Source of the DNA: Zonotrichia leucophrys gambelii
Lineage: Eukaryota; Chordata; Aves; Passeriformes; Passerellidae
DNA: 64,000 nucleotides
NCBI RefSeq assembly: GCF_028769735.1
Contig: NC_088170.1
Location: 57,197,585 to 57,261,584 of the forward strand
Reading direction: 5' to 3'
The notes below the pieces were generated by a model. The model worked only from the letters and a program-made list of their open reading frames with translations. It was not told where the DNA came from and searched no databases. Made by a program: the position numbers and the translations under genes. How positions within the stretch are numbered: the first letter of the stretch is position 1; each line of letters opens with the position of its first letter. Positions 15,001-24,100 of the stretch are shown here, piece after piece.

Positions 15001-18000
15001 ATTGCAACAATCGAGTCTCAGTGCTGGATGGGTAGTGCTATCTTTCTTCTTCTTTTGTACTCTTACCCTTTCTTTTCCTTGTATATTTTCCTAAGTGATA
15101 TTGTTATACTTTTATATATTTCTATTAATAATAACCAAAGCAGATACACACCTCCTTTGCAATGGAACCATACTGTTCTGAAATAAACCAGCCATGTGTA
15201 TACACACTGGTCATTCAGTCTCGTTTCACTTTAATCCACCATGAGGGATCTAGAAAGAACTTTCTGTTACCCTCTCAGCAGTGGGTTAAAACAGCCTGTC
15301 CCCTGTGTGTGGAAAATCACTCCATGACAAGCTACTGTCCATGAAGGAGACAGAGGAGTCCTACGCAATTATTTGAATAAAGGGAGAGAGCCCACCTGGC
15401 CACACGAGCGTTTCTCTCTCGAGGTTTCAGAGGATGCAGACCCCTTTTATCCTAAAACCCTGTCCATATGTTGACATCTTCCTTTCCCCAGTGGCTGCAG
15501 TTCTAGGAAGATACAGCCTTCCCAAACCACTTACCACAATCCCCCCTTGAACATGTAATTTTCTTCCAGAATTTAGAAATTCGGACTATGTAGGTTCTGC
15601 AAGAGACTTTGTGCTGACCCATTTGTCTATTGCTCTTAAGTTCAGGAGTCAAACTGTCTGGGTTCTGCAGCTTGGCAGAGGCACCAAGACTCATTTCAAA
15701 GACACCGACTCCCATTTCTCCTTAAGACACTCACCCATGAACTGTTTGTAAAGACACTAGCATCCATCTTTCCATCATTAGCTGTCGCTAGACAGAACCT
15801 GTGGTGCAAACAACCTGGTTCAAATTCTATTAGTCACACTGCTGCATGTTTAAATTTCAAACAATAGAGACACACAGGTGAAAACTAAACTTGCACTCTA
15901 TCAGGAATGCATCTCCACGACTATGGACACTGTAAGCCATTTATGTTTTTTCTCATCTGAAACCAGCTGGTTCTCTAGGCAGTATCACTTCAAAGAAAAA
16001 AACAATGTAAGATCAACCTTATGTTGCCAGTCACACATAACCACTCCATGGACTTTTAATCCAGTCTAGTAATACATACACAAAGAAAGCAGGAAGATGA
16101 AAATCAAGTTTACAATCAAAATTAATTTTATATTCTGTATTTTTACTATACAGAGTTACAAGCTTGAATGATTCATGATGAATATATCTTTTATCATTAT
16201 ATCTTTCTGCGACAGAGACTTCTAACACATTATTAATATTTTTAAAAAACCCAGAAGGCAAGTATGATGGCTGGAGAGACATCTTGCCAGAGATCAATGC
16301 ATAGGATAATCAAAGATATAATTTAACATACTTTTAGGTATTGCAAACACTTAGAAGTGGCTGGTTAAGACTTTCACACTGCCAAACAAAAAGAAAAATT
16401 CTGATGTGGTATGCTTTGTTTGTTTGCACAAGAAACTTGAAATTGAATCATTTCAATTACTGAGAATAGGGAATGCTTAATTCCATTCAGCTCATTCATT
16501 AATGTTAGATTTCTGTAGAAATTGTGAAGTGACATAGGACTGATCCAAAACAGGCATGGGCAACCAACTGTGTTTCTGCTGAACTGTGACAGGTGTTTGC
16601 GGTGCCTTTATGCACATAACGCCTGCTGTGGGAACACAGGCAGTGTAGAGTTTATCCAACATAAACCCAGACCAATAACGACACACTGCCTGATTGAACA
16701 TAAAGCCTTCCAAAGCACTATTATCATAACAAACGTTCTGAATTAGCAAAGTGACCCTGCACTCTGTCAATATTTTAGAACCATCTTTCCAATAACCATA
16801 TCATCTTTGATACACTACTAGAAGTCAAAATGATAAAACTACAGCTTCACTTTCCTACAGATATTAAAAAAACACTCTTAATAAGATAATTCTGATTGAT
16901 AAGTCCATAAATAAATATTAACATGAGATATAATAAAACTCTTGACTTTTTTATTAACATAAGACTGCAGAACGGCTGCAGAATTATCACGTACTACAGG
17001 AAAAAAGCCTAGGCCTGTCCACACAGTAACCATGATAAACAGAAACCATCATTATACAGACCATAACAAAAAAATTTAAAACTTGAACCCATTAAACTAC
17101 ACTGAATTTTGTATGCCCACACAGAGCACAATCTTATGTCAAGATACATAACCACAATCTTGCAGCCTTAGATAAACTTCTTCAGTCAACACATAGTAAG
17201 AGCACTAACAGAGGGAAGATGGGAACAGAATATGGAGTTTTTCCAAGACTTAACTAGATTGGAATCAGTGGAGGACATCAGCAGAGGGAAAACAGGACAA
17301 CAGGCATATGGCCTGGAGCTTACCTGAAGCTCACATAAGACCACAAGCTTACACAGAGCAGGTAAGAGAAGAGTCCTGTCTAGACACAAGGTTATAACCT
17401 GCATGCAGTGCAAACACCCCTGTAGAGGAAGAGGAATCTTTGGGCTGGAAAACATAGTGAGTAGAAGGAGAGAGTGCAGCCTATTTCCACTCTTTCACAC
17501 AGACTGCAGGGACAAAGTCTTGATCCTTCACCACATGACAATTGTGTAAAATTATGCCAGGCAGCGACAAAAAAAGGTTGCATGGCAGGTGACAGTAACA
17601 TTTTCATCAGATCATAAATACCCTTCAGCACGTGTGAAGAAGGCAGAGACAGGGTGCAGAGGGACATGGCTACTACAAAAAATTGATCCAGACAACAGTG
17701 GACAATTACCAACACCAGAGGATGCTCTGGGATACATATGTATGTTCTTCTGCCAGATTAGAGCTGGCTCTTGAGTCAAAGACTTCTGCTTCCTGATAAA
17801 CTACATCTTAGAGAGTCAGGAAAGAATTTTGAATTTTTTATTTGATAGGCACTGAGTAGTAATAGCTAGAATTAAATTAATTTCTTACTTTTCTAGCATT
17901 TTTAAAGTTACAGGTAATGCTGGCATTCAAAAGCTACGGGAATGATATAAAAAACTTTTAGTCATAAAGAAATTCCAGAAAGAGCATTACCTGACAACCA

Positions 18001-20482
18001 AAACACTTCTGGATTTTACAATTTTCACAGAATTTCTCATCCCATGAGATGCATTTCTCCTAAAGGCTGACCCTGAAGCTAAACCAGGGTGGCTTGGAGA
18101 ACATCAAGTAGTGCAATGCCATCTACATAGTGCTGAATCTGGATATTCTGGCAACACTGGCAGTATGAGGATGCAGGCAAATTGGGAAATGCTGACAAAT
18201 AAACCACATGGAATTGAGAGCTAAAGGAATAGAAAGTGTATCCTTACTGAATAAGACAGACAGAAAGACAGAACAAAGGGAAGAAGAGTCACAGATTTAC
18301 TTTATAGCACAAACACCGCTTCACTGACCACAAGTTACACCACCTGTACAGACTGGAAGAACTTCCCTCATGCCCTCCAAGGAAAACAAGCAAAAACACA
18401 CAAAAAACAAACAATCTCCTAAAAAACCCACAATACATCACCACAACAAAAAACCCCAAAGTCAAACAAAAAGAAAAACCCAAGAAAAAAAATCTAGGAA
18501 TAAATTATAGTTATCAACTAACAATTGCTGATGTAAATTAGTGACCACATTGGTCCTACAACTCTTCAAATATCAAGGAAAAGAACCATTATGACCCAGA
18601 CTGTTGTTAAAAGCATTTCTCTCCAGGTATTTAGGAATACACAACTGCTAATTATTACAGAATTTTCAGCATTCTCTGAATTTTGCAGTTTGCTCTTGCA
18701 GTCTTTCACAATTTCATTTAACACCACATTTCACAAGCTTTAGCCAATGAATGTGTTTACAGATGAATCACAAACGTGTTAACCATTAATCTCTGCCCTA
18801 GTGTCACTCATTTTATACTCTGCTCTGAAACATAATTTTGTAATCAAAAAGTGTCATCCAGCACATAGAGAAGAAAGGAATCTCCATGGAAATTCCCATC
18901 CTTCTGCACTTGACATCAAGACAAATGAAAAAGTTTTAACAAACTGATGCTGCAAACTATAATCTGAAATTAGTTACAAGTAAGGTCAGAATCGACTGAC
19001 AGTGTTCTGTACCTGCATTTCTATGGAACTATCTGATGGATTACTGTGAAGCATGGCAGGTATACACAAATGATACCTGGAATTAAAGGAACTCCCATAC
19101 TAAGTGAATTGGGTCAAATTCAGCATAAGTGCTCTGACATCTGTAACTGTGACAGGCTATCTGAAGGACTTAAAAGTAAAGTAAAGGTCCTGGATCGTTT
19201 TTACACATTACAGCACATCCTTCCTCAGACAACAGTTGGTGCTTGTGAACCTTGCAGAGACAGCAAGTACAAGGGGGTGTTGGTATTTCAGCCTGGTGAC
19301 TGTTTCAGTATTAAAAAATTAATCTTACTCTATTCCTCACTGCTTCAGCCTTCTTTTGAAATTCACACTTGATAAAACATCAAATCAGACTTTATTTACT
19401 AAGGAAAGAGAGGGAGTGGTCTGACAATTTAAGTTTAGAGCACTGCCGTTCTATCGTGGTAGTACTACAGGTAAACAGCAACATTATAAAATGAGGAGCT
19501 ACATTACAAAATGAAGCACCGAACTGTAGAAGAAACTCTGTCGCATTTCCCATCAGGAAATACACGGACAGTTCAAATTTTCCGCTAGAAGCTGCCAACG
19601 CTGCTGGCGAAAGGCGTCACCGTTTTGCAACTACTAGGAAATACTTAAGGAAGTCGCGGAATGTGAACATGAATAAAAAAGCGCACAAATAAAAACTATT
19701 TTTAGACCTCTAACGAGAAAACCTCTGCATCACGAGAGAAAACAGGACTTTTGAAATACCGATAAACAAGCGTCAAAGGAACAAAACCACAGACACTACG
19801 TTTGGTGTTACGGGTTGGCACTCCCTCAATTTCTCGGCAGCAGCGTTACGATAAAACATGACGAGGCAACACAACACGCCCGTACTCCCAAGTTTTGCAA
19901 GAGAGCCTTGAAGAACCCGTGACAGGATTGCTGCGGACGGAAGGTCTCCGTCCCCACCGCGGCGCTTGGGACAGCTCCAGAAGTTCAAACACCTGCCGGG
20001 TAACGCGCCCCGACTCCCGCTCCCGGGCAGAGCGCGGGGCGGCGGCAGCCGCTGCCCGTCTCGGCAGAGCCCGGAGCCGGCGCTTGGCCCCCGGGCCCGG
20101 CGGCAGCACCGTGCGGCGGACACGCCCGGTGCGCGGCCAGCGGGCTGCAGCGGGCTGGCAGCCGGCCCCGGGCTGCGCCCGCTCTGCCCGAGGATGCGCC
20201 GGCGGCATCCCCGGCTGCCCGCGCTCCGCACGCTCCGAGGGCAGGGGCGAGAGCGGCTCGCACGGCGCGGGGCGTGCGGAGGGCGTCCCGCACTGCCCTT
20301 CTCCTGCCCGCTCCGCTGACAGCCCGGGACGAGGGGCCCCCGCCCGTCCGCCCCCTCCGACGCCGCGGGGCGAGCGGGTGGCGCGGCCGTGAGCCGGCTC
20401 CGTACCTGCAGGACACGGAGAGCTCCACCTTGGTGGCCGGGATGCTGGAGCTGAGTACGTTAAAATCCCCCACGGACGCCAT
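1..20482 (-). CDS. CPNE8: CPNE8 (copine-8) gene, 5' part: exons 1 and 2 with intron 1 and part of intron 2
   Basis: Copines are cytosolic proteins with two N-terminal C2 domains that bind membrane phospholipid in response to calcium, followed by a von Willebrand A-like domain. Only the start of C2A is in this window. Exon 1 (20,406-20,482) gives 25 residues beginning MASVGDFNVL and ending VELSVSC plus two bases of an Arg codon. Exon 2 (6,904-6,944) continues with NLLDRDTFSKSDP. The two join in frame: AG from exon 1 plus A from exon 2 makes Arg. The exon 2 string matches my memory of mammalian CPNE8. CPNE5 has NLLDKDMFSKSDP and CPNE9 NLLDLDTFSKSDP, so CPNE8 is the best call. I read the rest of the left side for exon 3 and did not find it. 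It should lie beyond the left edge after a long intron 2. The N-terminus differs from the human one before the conserved IPAT segment. Confidence 0.85.
1449..1750 (-). mobile_element. CR1 LINE 3'-end fragment
   Basis: The plus strand reads TAGAATCATAGAATATCCTG at the left edge, the reverse complement of the CR1 3' end. It continues into standard CR1 body sequence (CTGGGGAGCCTGTTGCAGTG and similar). The sense strand is therefore minus. An open frame over this segment is not a gene. Confidence 0.85.
1751..2190 (-). mobile_element. Second CR1 LINE fragment, next to the first
   Basis: Starts with ATCACGGAATCACAGAATGA and follows the CR1 body through the segments on dispersed scar-like CR1 blocks (GGATGGTGACTCCACCACCT, CTTCTTCCTAATATCCAACC). 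A short local duplication of ACACCTTAACTAA occurs at about 1,821 and 1,844. It abuts the previous CR1, so either one element landed beside another or a nested insertion occurred. Confidence 0.85.
4138..4245 (+). other. Exon-like open segment, unrecognised
   Basis: A pyrimidine-rich tract ending TTTTTAATTTCAG (4,137) is followed by 35 sense codons and a TAG. A stop codon lies two codons upstream of the acceptor-like AG in the same frame, so the frame only makes sense as the 3' end of a spliced message. The peptide starts EKAVYIDMEV, has a Lys-rich middle (PSEKKTKKIK) and ends LDLPYQYDP. It looks protein-like rather than random, but I do not recognise the family. It is antisense to CPNE8 intron 2. 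It may be a terminal exon of an unknown plus-strand transcript, a decayed gene fragment, or chance: 35 open codons are not significant on their own. Confidence 0.22.
5628..5682 (-). mobile_element. Short CR1 remnant
   Basis: ACAGAATTACAGAATTGTTA followed by a diverged CATCCAATCCAACCCCCAGC matches the first 50-60 bases of a CR1 3' end read backwards. Confidence 0.55.
5801..5828. repeat. TTTG-type simple tract
   Basis: Imperfect TTTG/TTTTTG repeats; possibly the tail of an old retroelement. Confidence 0.6.
6904..6944 (-). CDS. CPNE8: CPNE8 coding exon 2
   Basis: A 41-base exon on the minus strand. The acceptor is TTTTTAG at 6,951-6,945 and the donor is CCAA|GTGAGT, with GT at 6,903-6,902. It encodes NLLDRDTFSKSDP after completing the Arg codon split with exon 1, and leaves one base (A) that would start the next Ile codon (SDPI in copines). 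It is part of C2A. The Asp residues in LLDRD and KSDP belong to the first calcium-binding loop of C2 domains. Confidence 0.85.
9464..9859 (+). mobile_element. Solo LTR of an endogenous retrovirus in CPNE8 intron 1
   Basis: About 396 bases, flanked on both sides by AGTTC (9,459-9,463 and 9,860-9,864), which fits a 5-bp target-site duplication. It starts GTGTCACCACAATATTTTCT and ends AACACCACA. Near the right end is an AATAAA-rich stretch (about 9,770-9,795) followed by a GT-rich region, as in an R-U5 boundary. I recall similar LTRs from songbird genomes but cannot name the family for certain. No internal retroviral genes flank it, so it is a solo LTR left by recombination. Confidence 0.65.
10966..11290 (-). 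mobile_element. Diverged CR1 LINE fragment
   Basis: AGAATAGAATGTTTCAGTCA at the left edge, then GATCATCCAGTCCAAAGGCC and CR1-like body (GAGCCCTCTCCAGTACCTGA, CCACCCTCTCAG). The sense strand is minus, and it is more diverged than the other copies. Confidence 0.7.
13861..14098. repeat. Unclassified dispersed repeat, copy 1
   Basis: Shares long near-identical blocks with 34,154-34,381 in the same orientation, including CTCTTTTCACCCTCTGCT, CTGCTATCACACCGTGAC, ATGCTCCTCTGCACTGCAC and GGTCACAAATACATCATTAT. The start and end are set by where the similarity stops by eye. It is not CR1. It lies just left of an ERV-like block, so it may be retroviral. Confidence 0.7.
14170..15330. mobile_element. Probable LTR-retroelement-derived block
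   Basis: A stretch of higher GC than the surrounding intron, with short open frames on both strands that do not read as known proteins. It passes into a T-rich segment, an AATAAC/AATAAA-type signal (about 15,125-15,187) and a sharp return to intron sequence. This resembles an LTR or UTR-like retroelement tail, but I could not identify terminal repeats or a target-site duplication. The boundaries are approximate. Confidence 0.35.
15335..15860 (-). mobile_element. ERVK-like LTR candidate
   Basis: On the minus strand the sequence TGTTCAAGGGGGGATTGTGG (near 15,558) leads into a TATA-like GGATAAAAGGGG (15,441-15,453). This is followed by CTCTCTCCCTTTATTCAAAT and TTGCGTAGGACTCC, in an order like U3-R-U5 of a betaretrovirus-like LTR. 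It holds CpG sites unusual for this intron, which suggests a fairly young insert. I found no clean target-site duplication, and the left and right limits are uncertain. Confidence 0.4.
20406..20482 (-). CDS. CPNE8: CPNE8 coding exon 1
   Basis: Read on the minus strand, ATG is at 20,482-20,480. The exon runs 77 bases (25 codons plus AG) to a donor CTGCAG|GTACGG, with GT at 20,405-20,404. The peptide contains IPATKVELSVSC, which is the first beta strand of copine C2A (IPATRVEVSVSC in human CPNE8, from memory). An in-frame upstream ATG at 20,545-20,543 would add 21 residues. I prefer 20,482 because the resulting length before IPAT is close to other copines. The exon lies in the middle of the CpG island, as expected for a first exon. 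Confidence 0.85.
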
Positions 20483-20573
20483 CTTCGGAAGCCCACCGCT
20501 TCTGCCCAGCTCCTGCTGCCCCGCCGGCTTCCCCAGCCCGAACATGGGACAGAGCGGCGCGGGCGGGAACGAG

Positions 20574-20604
20574 GGACGGACGGACGGACGGAGGGAGGGA
20601 AGCA
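20574..20604. repeat. GGAC/GGAG short tandem repeat in the CPNE8 5' region
   Basis: Four to five GGAC units are followed by GGAG units. The tract is about 95-120 bases upstream of the CPNE8 start codon, so it may lie in the 5' UTR or core promoter. It may be length-variable. Confidence 0.6.
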
Positions 20605-20725
20605 GGAGGCGGCGCCTGCCGGCCTCCACAGCGCGGTGCCGCTGCCGCCCGTGGCGCGGAGCCCGCTCCGCTCCGCACCCGCGGGATGCGCCCGCTGGCT
20701 GGAGCGGCGAGGCGGGAGCGGGCCG

Positions 20726-20733
20726 TGACGTCA
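20726..20733. promoter_or_regulatory. Consensus CRE (TGACGTCA) in the CPNE8 promoter
   Basis: The perfect palindrome TGACGTCA lies about 245 bases upstream of the CPNE8 start codon, inside the CpG island. Full CRE sites in CpG promoters are classic CREB/ATF targets, so cAMP or stress input to CPNE8 is an inference. The match itself is exact. Confidence 0.6.
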
Positions 20734-20917
20734 CCGGCAGCGGGAGCCGCGCGTGCCCGCCCCGGGCGCGGGGAGCCCGACGGCCCGAGAGGGGACACGG
20801 CGGAGCCCTCAGGGAGCGCGGCACCGGGGCCGCCGCCACCCCACGGCCGGCGGGGCGGGGAAGTGCCCCGCTGGAGGCGTGCCCAGGGTGCGCTCCCGAG
20901 CGATTTCGCTCCCGCGC

Positions 20918-21121
20918 CTCCCCGGTCTCTTCCCTCCTGAGCCCTGCACGGAAACTGCCGCTCCGTCCCGTCCCGCAGGCTGTCCGGGCAATCTCCTCCC
21001 TGCGCGTTAGTGAACAAGGGAGCTCCCCGGTGTCTTCCCCTTGGCTCCTGCACGGAAACTCCCGCGCCGTTCTGTCCCGTTCCGCGGGCTGTGCGGGGAA
21101 TCTCCTCCTCCCGCGTTAGTG
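20918..21121. repeat. Two-copy tandem duplication (period about 104 bp) upstream of CPNE8
   Basis: Unit 1 (20,918-21,012) and unit 2 (21,022-21,121) share, in order, CTCCCCGGT-TCTTCCC, the block TGCACGGAAACT, GTCCCGT-CCGC-GGCTGT, AATCTCCTCC and CGCGTTAGTG. The two units differ at scattered positions, so the duplication is not recent. It lies about 440-640 bases upstream of the CPNE8 start codon. Confidence 0.75.
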
Positions 21122-24100
21122 CGGGTGATAGATGTGCGTGTGCGGGTCCCTTCGCCCCGAAAGACCGCAGCGGCGGCTGGGGACAGCGCCCGGGGACAGC
21201 GCCTGCGGGCCGCACTCCAAGGCCGGGTGCGGGGTGACCCTCCCGGGGCCGCCGCCACCAAAGCCCCGGGCGGCGAACGCGCGGTCGGCGGGCACGGCGG
21301 GGCGCGGGGCAGGGCCGGGGCCGCCAGGGGGCGCGGCGGAGCGGCCGGGGGGCAGGGCCGGGCCGGTGAGGGCTCCGCGGGCGGCAAAGGGAGCACGGCG
21401 GCGGTGAATGCCCTCGGAAAGCCTGCAGCCCTTCCCATTGCAAAACAGGCGAATTTACCTCGGTCACTGCGTGCACTGACGCACTGGAAACGGGGGTTTC
21501 CCTCTGTCACACGTGCGCAGATCTATTCCTTCTTTATTTTTTTCCAAGACCACCAGTCCAGTTGCCCTGAACCTGCTCATAGTAATTCACAATAATCACG
21601 ACAATTCCATCATCTTGTATGTAATGTATTCAACTTGTATCCATTATTGTGGCATCTAAGTAGTCCCGAATATTTATTTCTCATCATAGCAGTTTGAAGA
21701 GAGATAGAAGAGTTTCCATTCCCATGTCAGAGGAGGCAAGTTAAGGCACAGGCAAATTAAATGCCATGTCTGTAGCTACACAAAATGTTGGACAGGTCCA
21801 AGTCCCTAAAAATTATATACTGAAATAATGTACTGAATTCCTCTACTCCTCTGTCTGTTGAGAGTTTTACATATAGCAATAAAGAAGTTTAGTGCGTTTA
21901 TTCGTAAAAGAAATGTAACTCCAAAGCCACAAATGTTATCAAAATACATTAATTTTGAATTTCATTTCTAGATTCTTGTTGCTGTAATTCAAATTCAATG
22001 CTTGATCACAGGTAGTACATCATGATAATGGTAAGAGAACCTGAATGTCAACACCTGGTTAGCTCATAGCAAACAGAAGGAACAGCAGTGGGAATGCAGA
22101 AAACAGCAAGGTGTTCTTGTGTACAGGAGATACACTCCCTGTGCACAGCACACATCTGAAACACAACTCCAGCGGCAGAAACTCAAGGAACATACCATGG
22201 ATATTTGATTCAGAAACTTCTGACCACATCCCAGTTCTAATCTTCTGGCTCTTTGTTTTCAGGAAGTTATCACCTGAAATCTCATTTCCTTATTTTCATT
22301 CTCTTGTCCAGAGCAATTTGTTAAGCACAGAGCAATTTTTCATCAGATATCTCCAAAGTACTTCCTCTTAAACCAATCTGTCTGAAGTTCTCAGTGCAGC
22401 CAAGAAACCACACACCTTCACAAGTATTCCAGGTATGTCTGCAGGCAGCCAAACCAGTAAGTCTACAGCTGAAATTGCTTAAAAAAGCCAAACCACAAAA
22501 CCCAAACAAAAAAACAAGAAGGAATTTAGTTCACTACTGTCTTTGTCTGTACAGTAATGTGATGGGTGTAGGACCAGTGCTGTCTTGAGAGGCTAATGCC
22601 GAGTACAAATAAGCTACTAGATGACTAAAAGCTAAAGAACAGTTTTTGAGGAAAAAAACCAAACTGTTTTTCAGCTTTATAATACAGTTCCTCCCTCTTT
22701 TATAATCCACTATAAGGATCTAAGCATGATCAGTGTATCCCACAGGGCATAGCATGAATAACTGAAAATGTATGAAGAGTTATTAGAATAAGGATAGTAC
22801 ATCACTATAAATGATATAGCTGTTACAATTCTATAGGTGTGAGTAATTTAAATTATATCATGTAAGTGTGACATGATCTTACATTATTCTCTACTAATCC
22901 ACTTTACTTTTGGTTACGTGGGGGTTTGTTTTGATCCTTTTTTATTATCTGATCTTAATATTTTATTCTACTTAGAAAAATGGAAATTGTTGGCGATTGC
23001 TGATTCCATAAATAGAGCACCCTGTGAAAATAATGGAGAAGTTAAGGAAATTCAAGTCTTCTGTGTTGCTGGGGAGATATCCATCTTCTCTCATCACATT
23101 TATAAAGGCACAACTATTTTGTCTTTGAATGTTTCAGCTTAGAGTAAGTACATAGTTCTCATGCACTGAGAGTGATTTATATGGAAAAAAGAAAATAAAA
23201 ACTAAACCAAGGGGTAGTTGAAAGATAGGCACCAATGGGACTAAATATACATTATTACCATTACAGAGAGGCACTTTGTATTTTCTGATTCTTAAATGGC
23301 ACTAAGGTGTGGGGACTGGAACAATGTCCAAGTATTAGGAGAGAGGCAGTTTTAGTATCTGAAATTTATGTACAAAATACCTATCAGATTACAGTGCAAA
23401 AAGAAGCATAAGAGCTGTGTGTGGTATATGGTAAGCTGACATTTGGATGACATCAGTGACTCTCTGAAAATTTTGCAATGGAAAGCAGGACATATTTTCC
23501 TTGCTTTCTTTTGTGATTGTTACTTTATTATTACTAGCTGTTGCTAATTATCAGATGCCTACATAACTTGTTTCAATACCTGCAACCTAATTTAAGGAAT
23601 GAGGGATATATTTGCAGTAATTATAGCATAAACTATGAACAAACTAGAGATTCCAGAATAGCTGTAATGCGTAACACGGGATGATTGCTTTAAAACATCA
23701 CAGCTTCCAGGTTTCAGCAGCATAATTGAAGCCGAATGCCACAGGATGCAAACATTGATTACTTCCCTCCACCCCCTCAGCTTTCTGCCATTATTAGACA
23801 TCTCAAAAAAGAAGTTTTATGATTAAATCTTTGTACTACTAAAAAAAATAAACCACACACAGACAAATCTGTAGGAAGTTAAGGAACTGGAAATGGCATC
23901 TATTCTAGTTATGTGATAGAATAGGTGGATGATTATAGAAGTGAGCTTAGAAGTGAGCTGCAGCATTATTGGAACAGAACAATGTGACTACAACGCATTT
24001 TCATGACAATGACATGCCTACTCAGTCTGTATTTGTGATGAACATATTCCCTTGTTCTTCTTCAAGCATCCATTCAATAGATCTCTCAAGTAACATTAAT

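Larger units (their letters stand above)
6945..20405 (-). other. CPNE8: CPNE8 intron 1 (about 13.5 kb)
   Basis: Bounded by a GT donor at 20,405-20,404 and an AG acceptor at 6,946-6,945. It contains a solo LTR (9,464-9,859), a CR1 fragment (10,966-11,290), a copy of an unclassified dispersed repeat (13,861-14,098) and an ERV-like block (about 14,170-15,860). The remainder, including 7,000-9,450, 11,300-13,850 and 15,870-19,890, is AT-rich and shows no gene I can support. A short A/C-rich tract lies at about 18,380-18,490. Confidence 0.7.
19900..21420. promoter_or_regulatory. CPNE8: CpG-island promoter of CPNE8
   Basis: GC content and CpG density rise sharply at about 19,900 and fall back to AT-rich sequence at about 21,420. 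The island covers CPNE8 exon 1, its upstream region and the first 500 bases of intron 1. It contains GC boxes (GGGGCGGGG near 20,853), a palindromic CRE (20,726-20,733), a GGAC-type short repeat (20,574-20,604) and a two-copy tandem duplication (20,918-21,121). I see no TATA box near the coding start, which fits a dispersed-start CpG promoter. The long open frames here on both strands result from the lack of AT-rich stop codons and are not genes. A divergent plus-strand transcript is possible, but nothing in the sequence proves one. Confidence 0.8.

Noticed and set aside
19773..21595. Many long open frames on both strands (up to 338 codons)
   Set aside because: They overlap one another in almost every frame inside a CpG island, where stop codons are rare. 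Their sequences are Arg/Ala/Pro/Gly-rich with no domain. Only the short CPNE8 exon 1 within them is supported.
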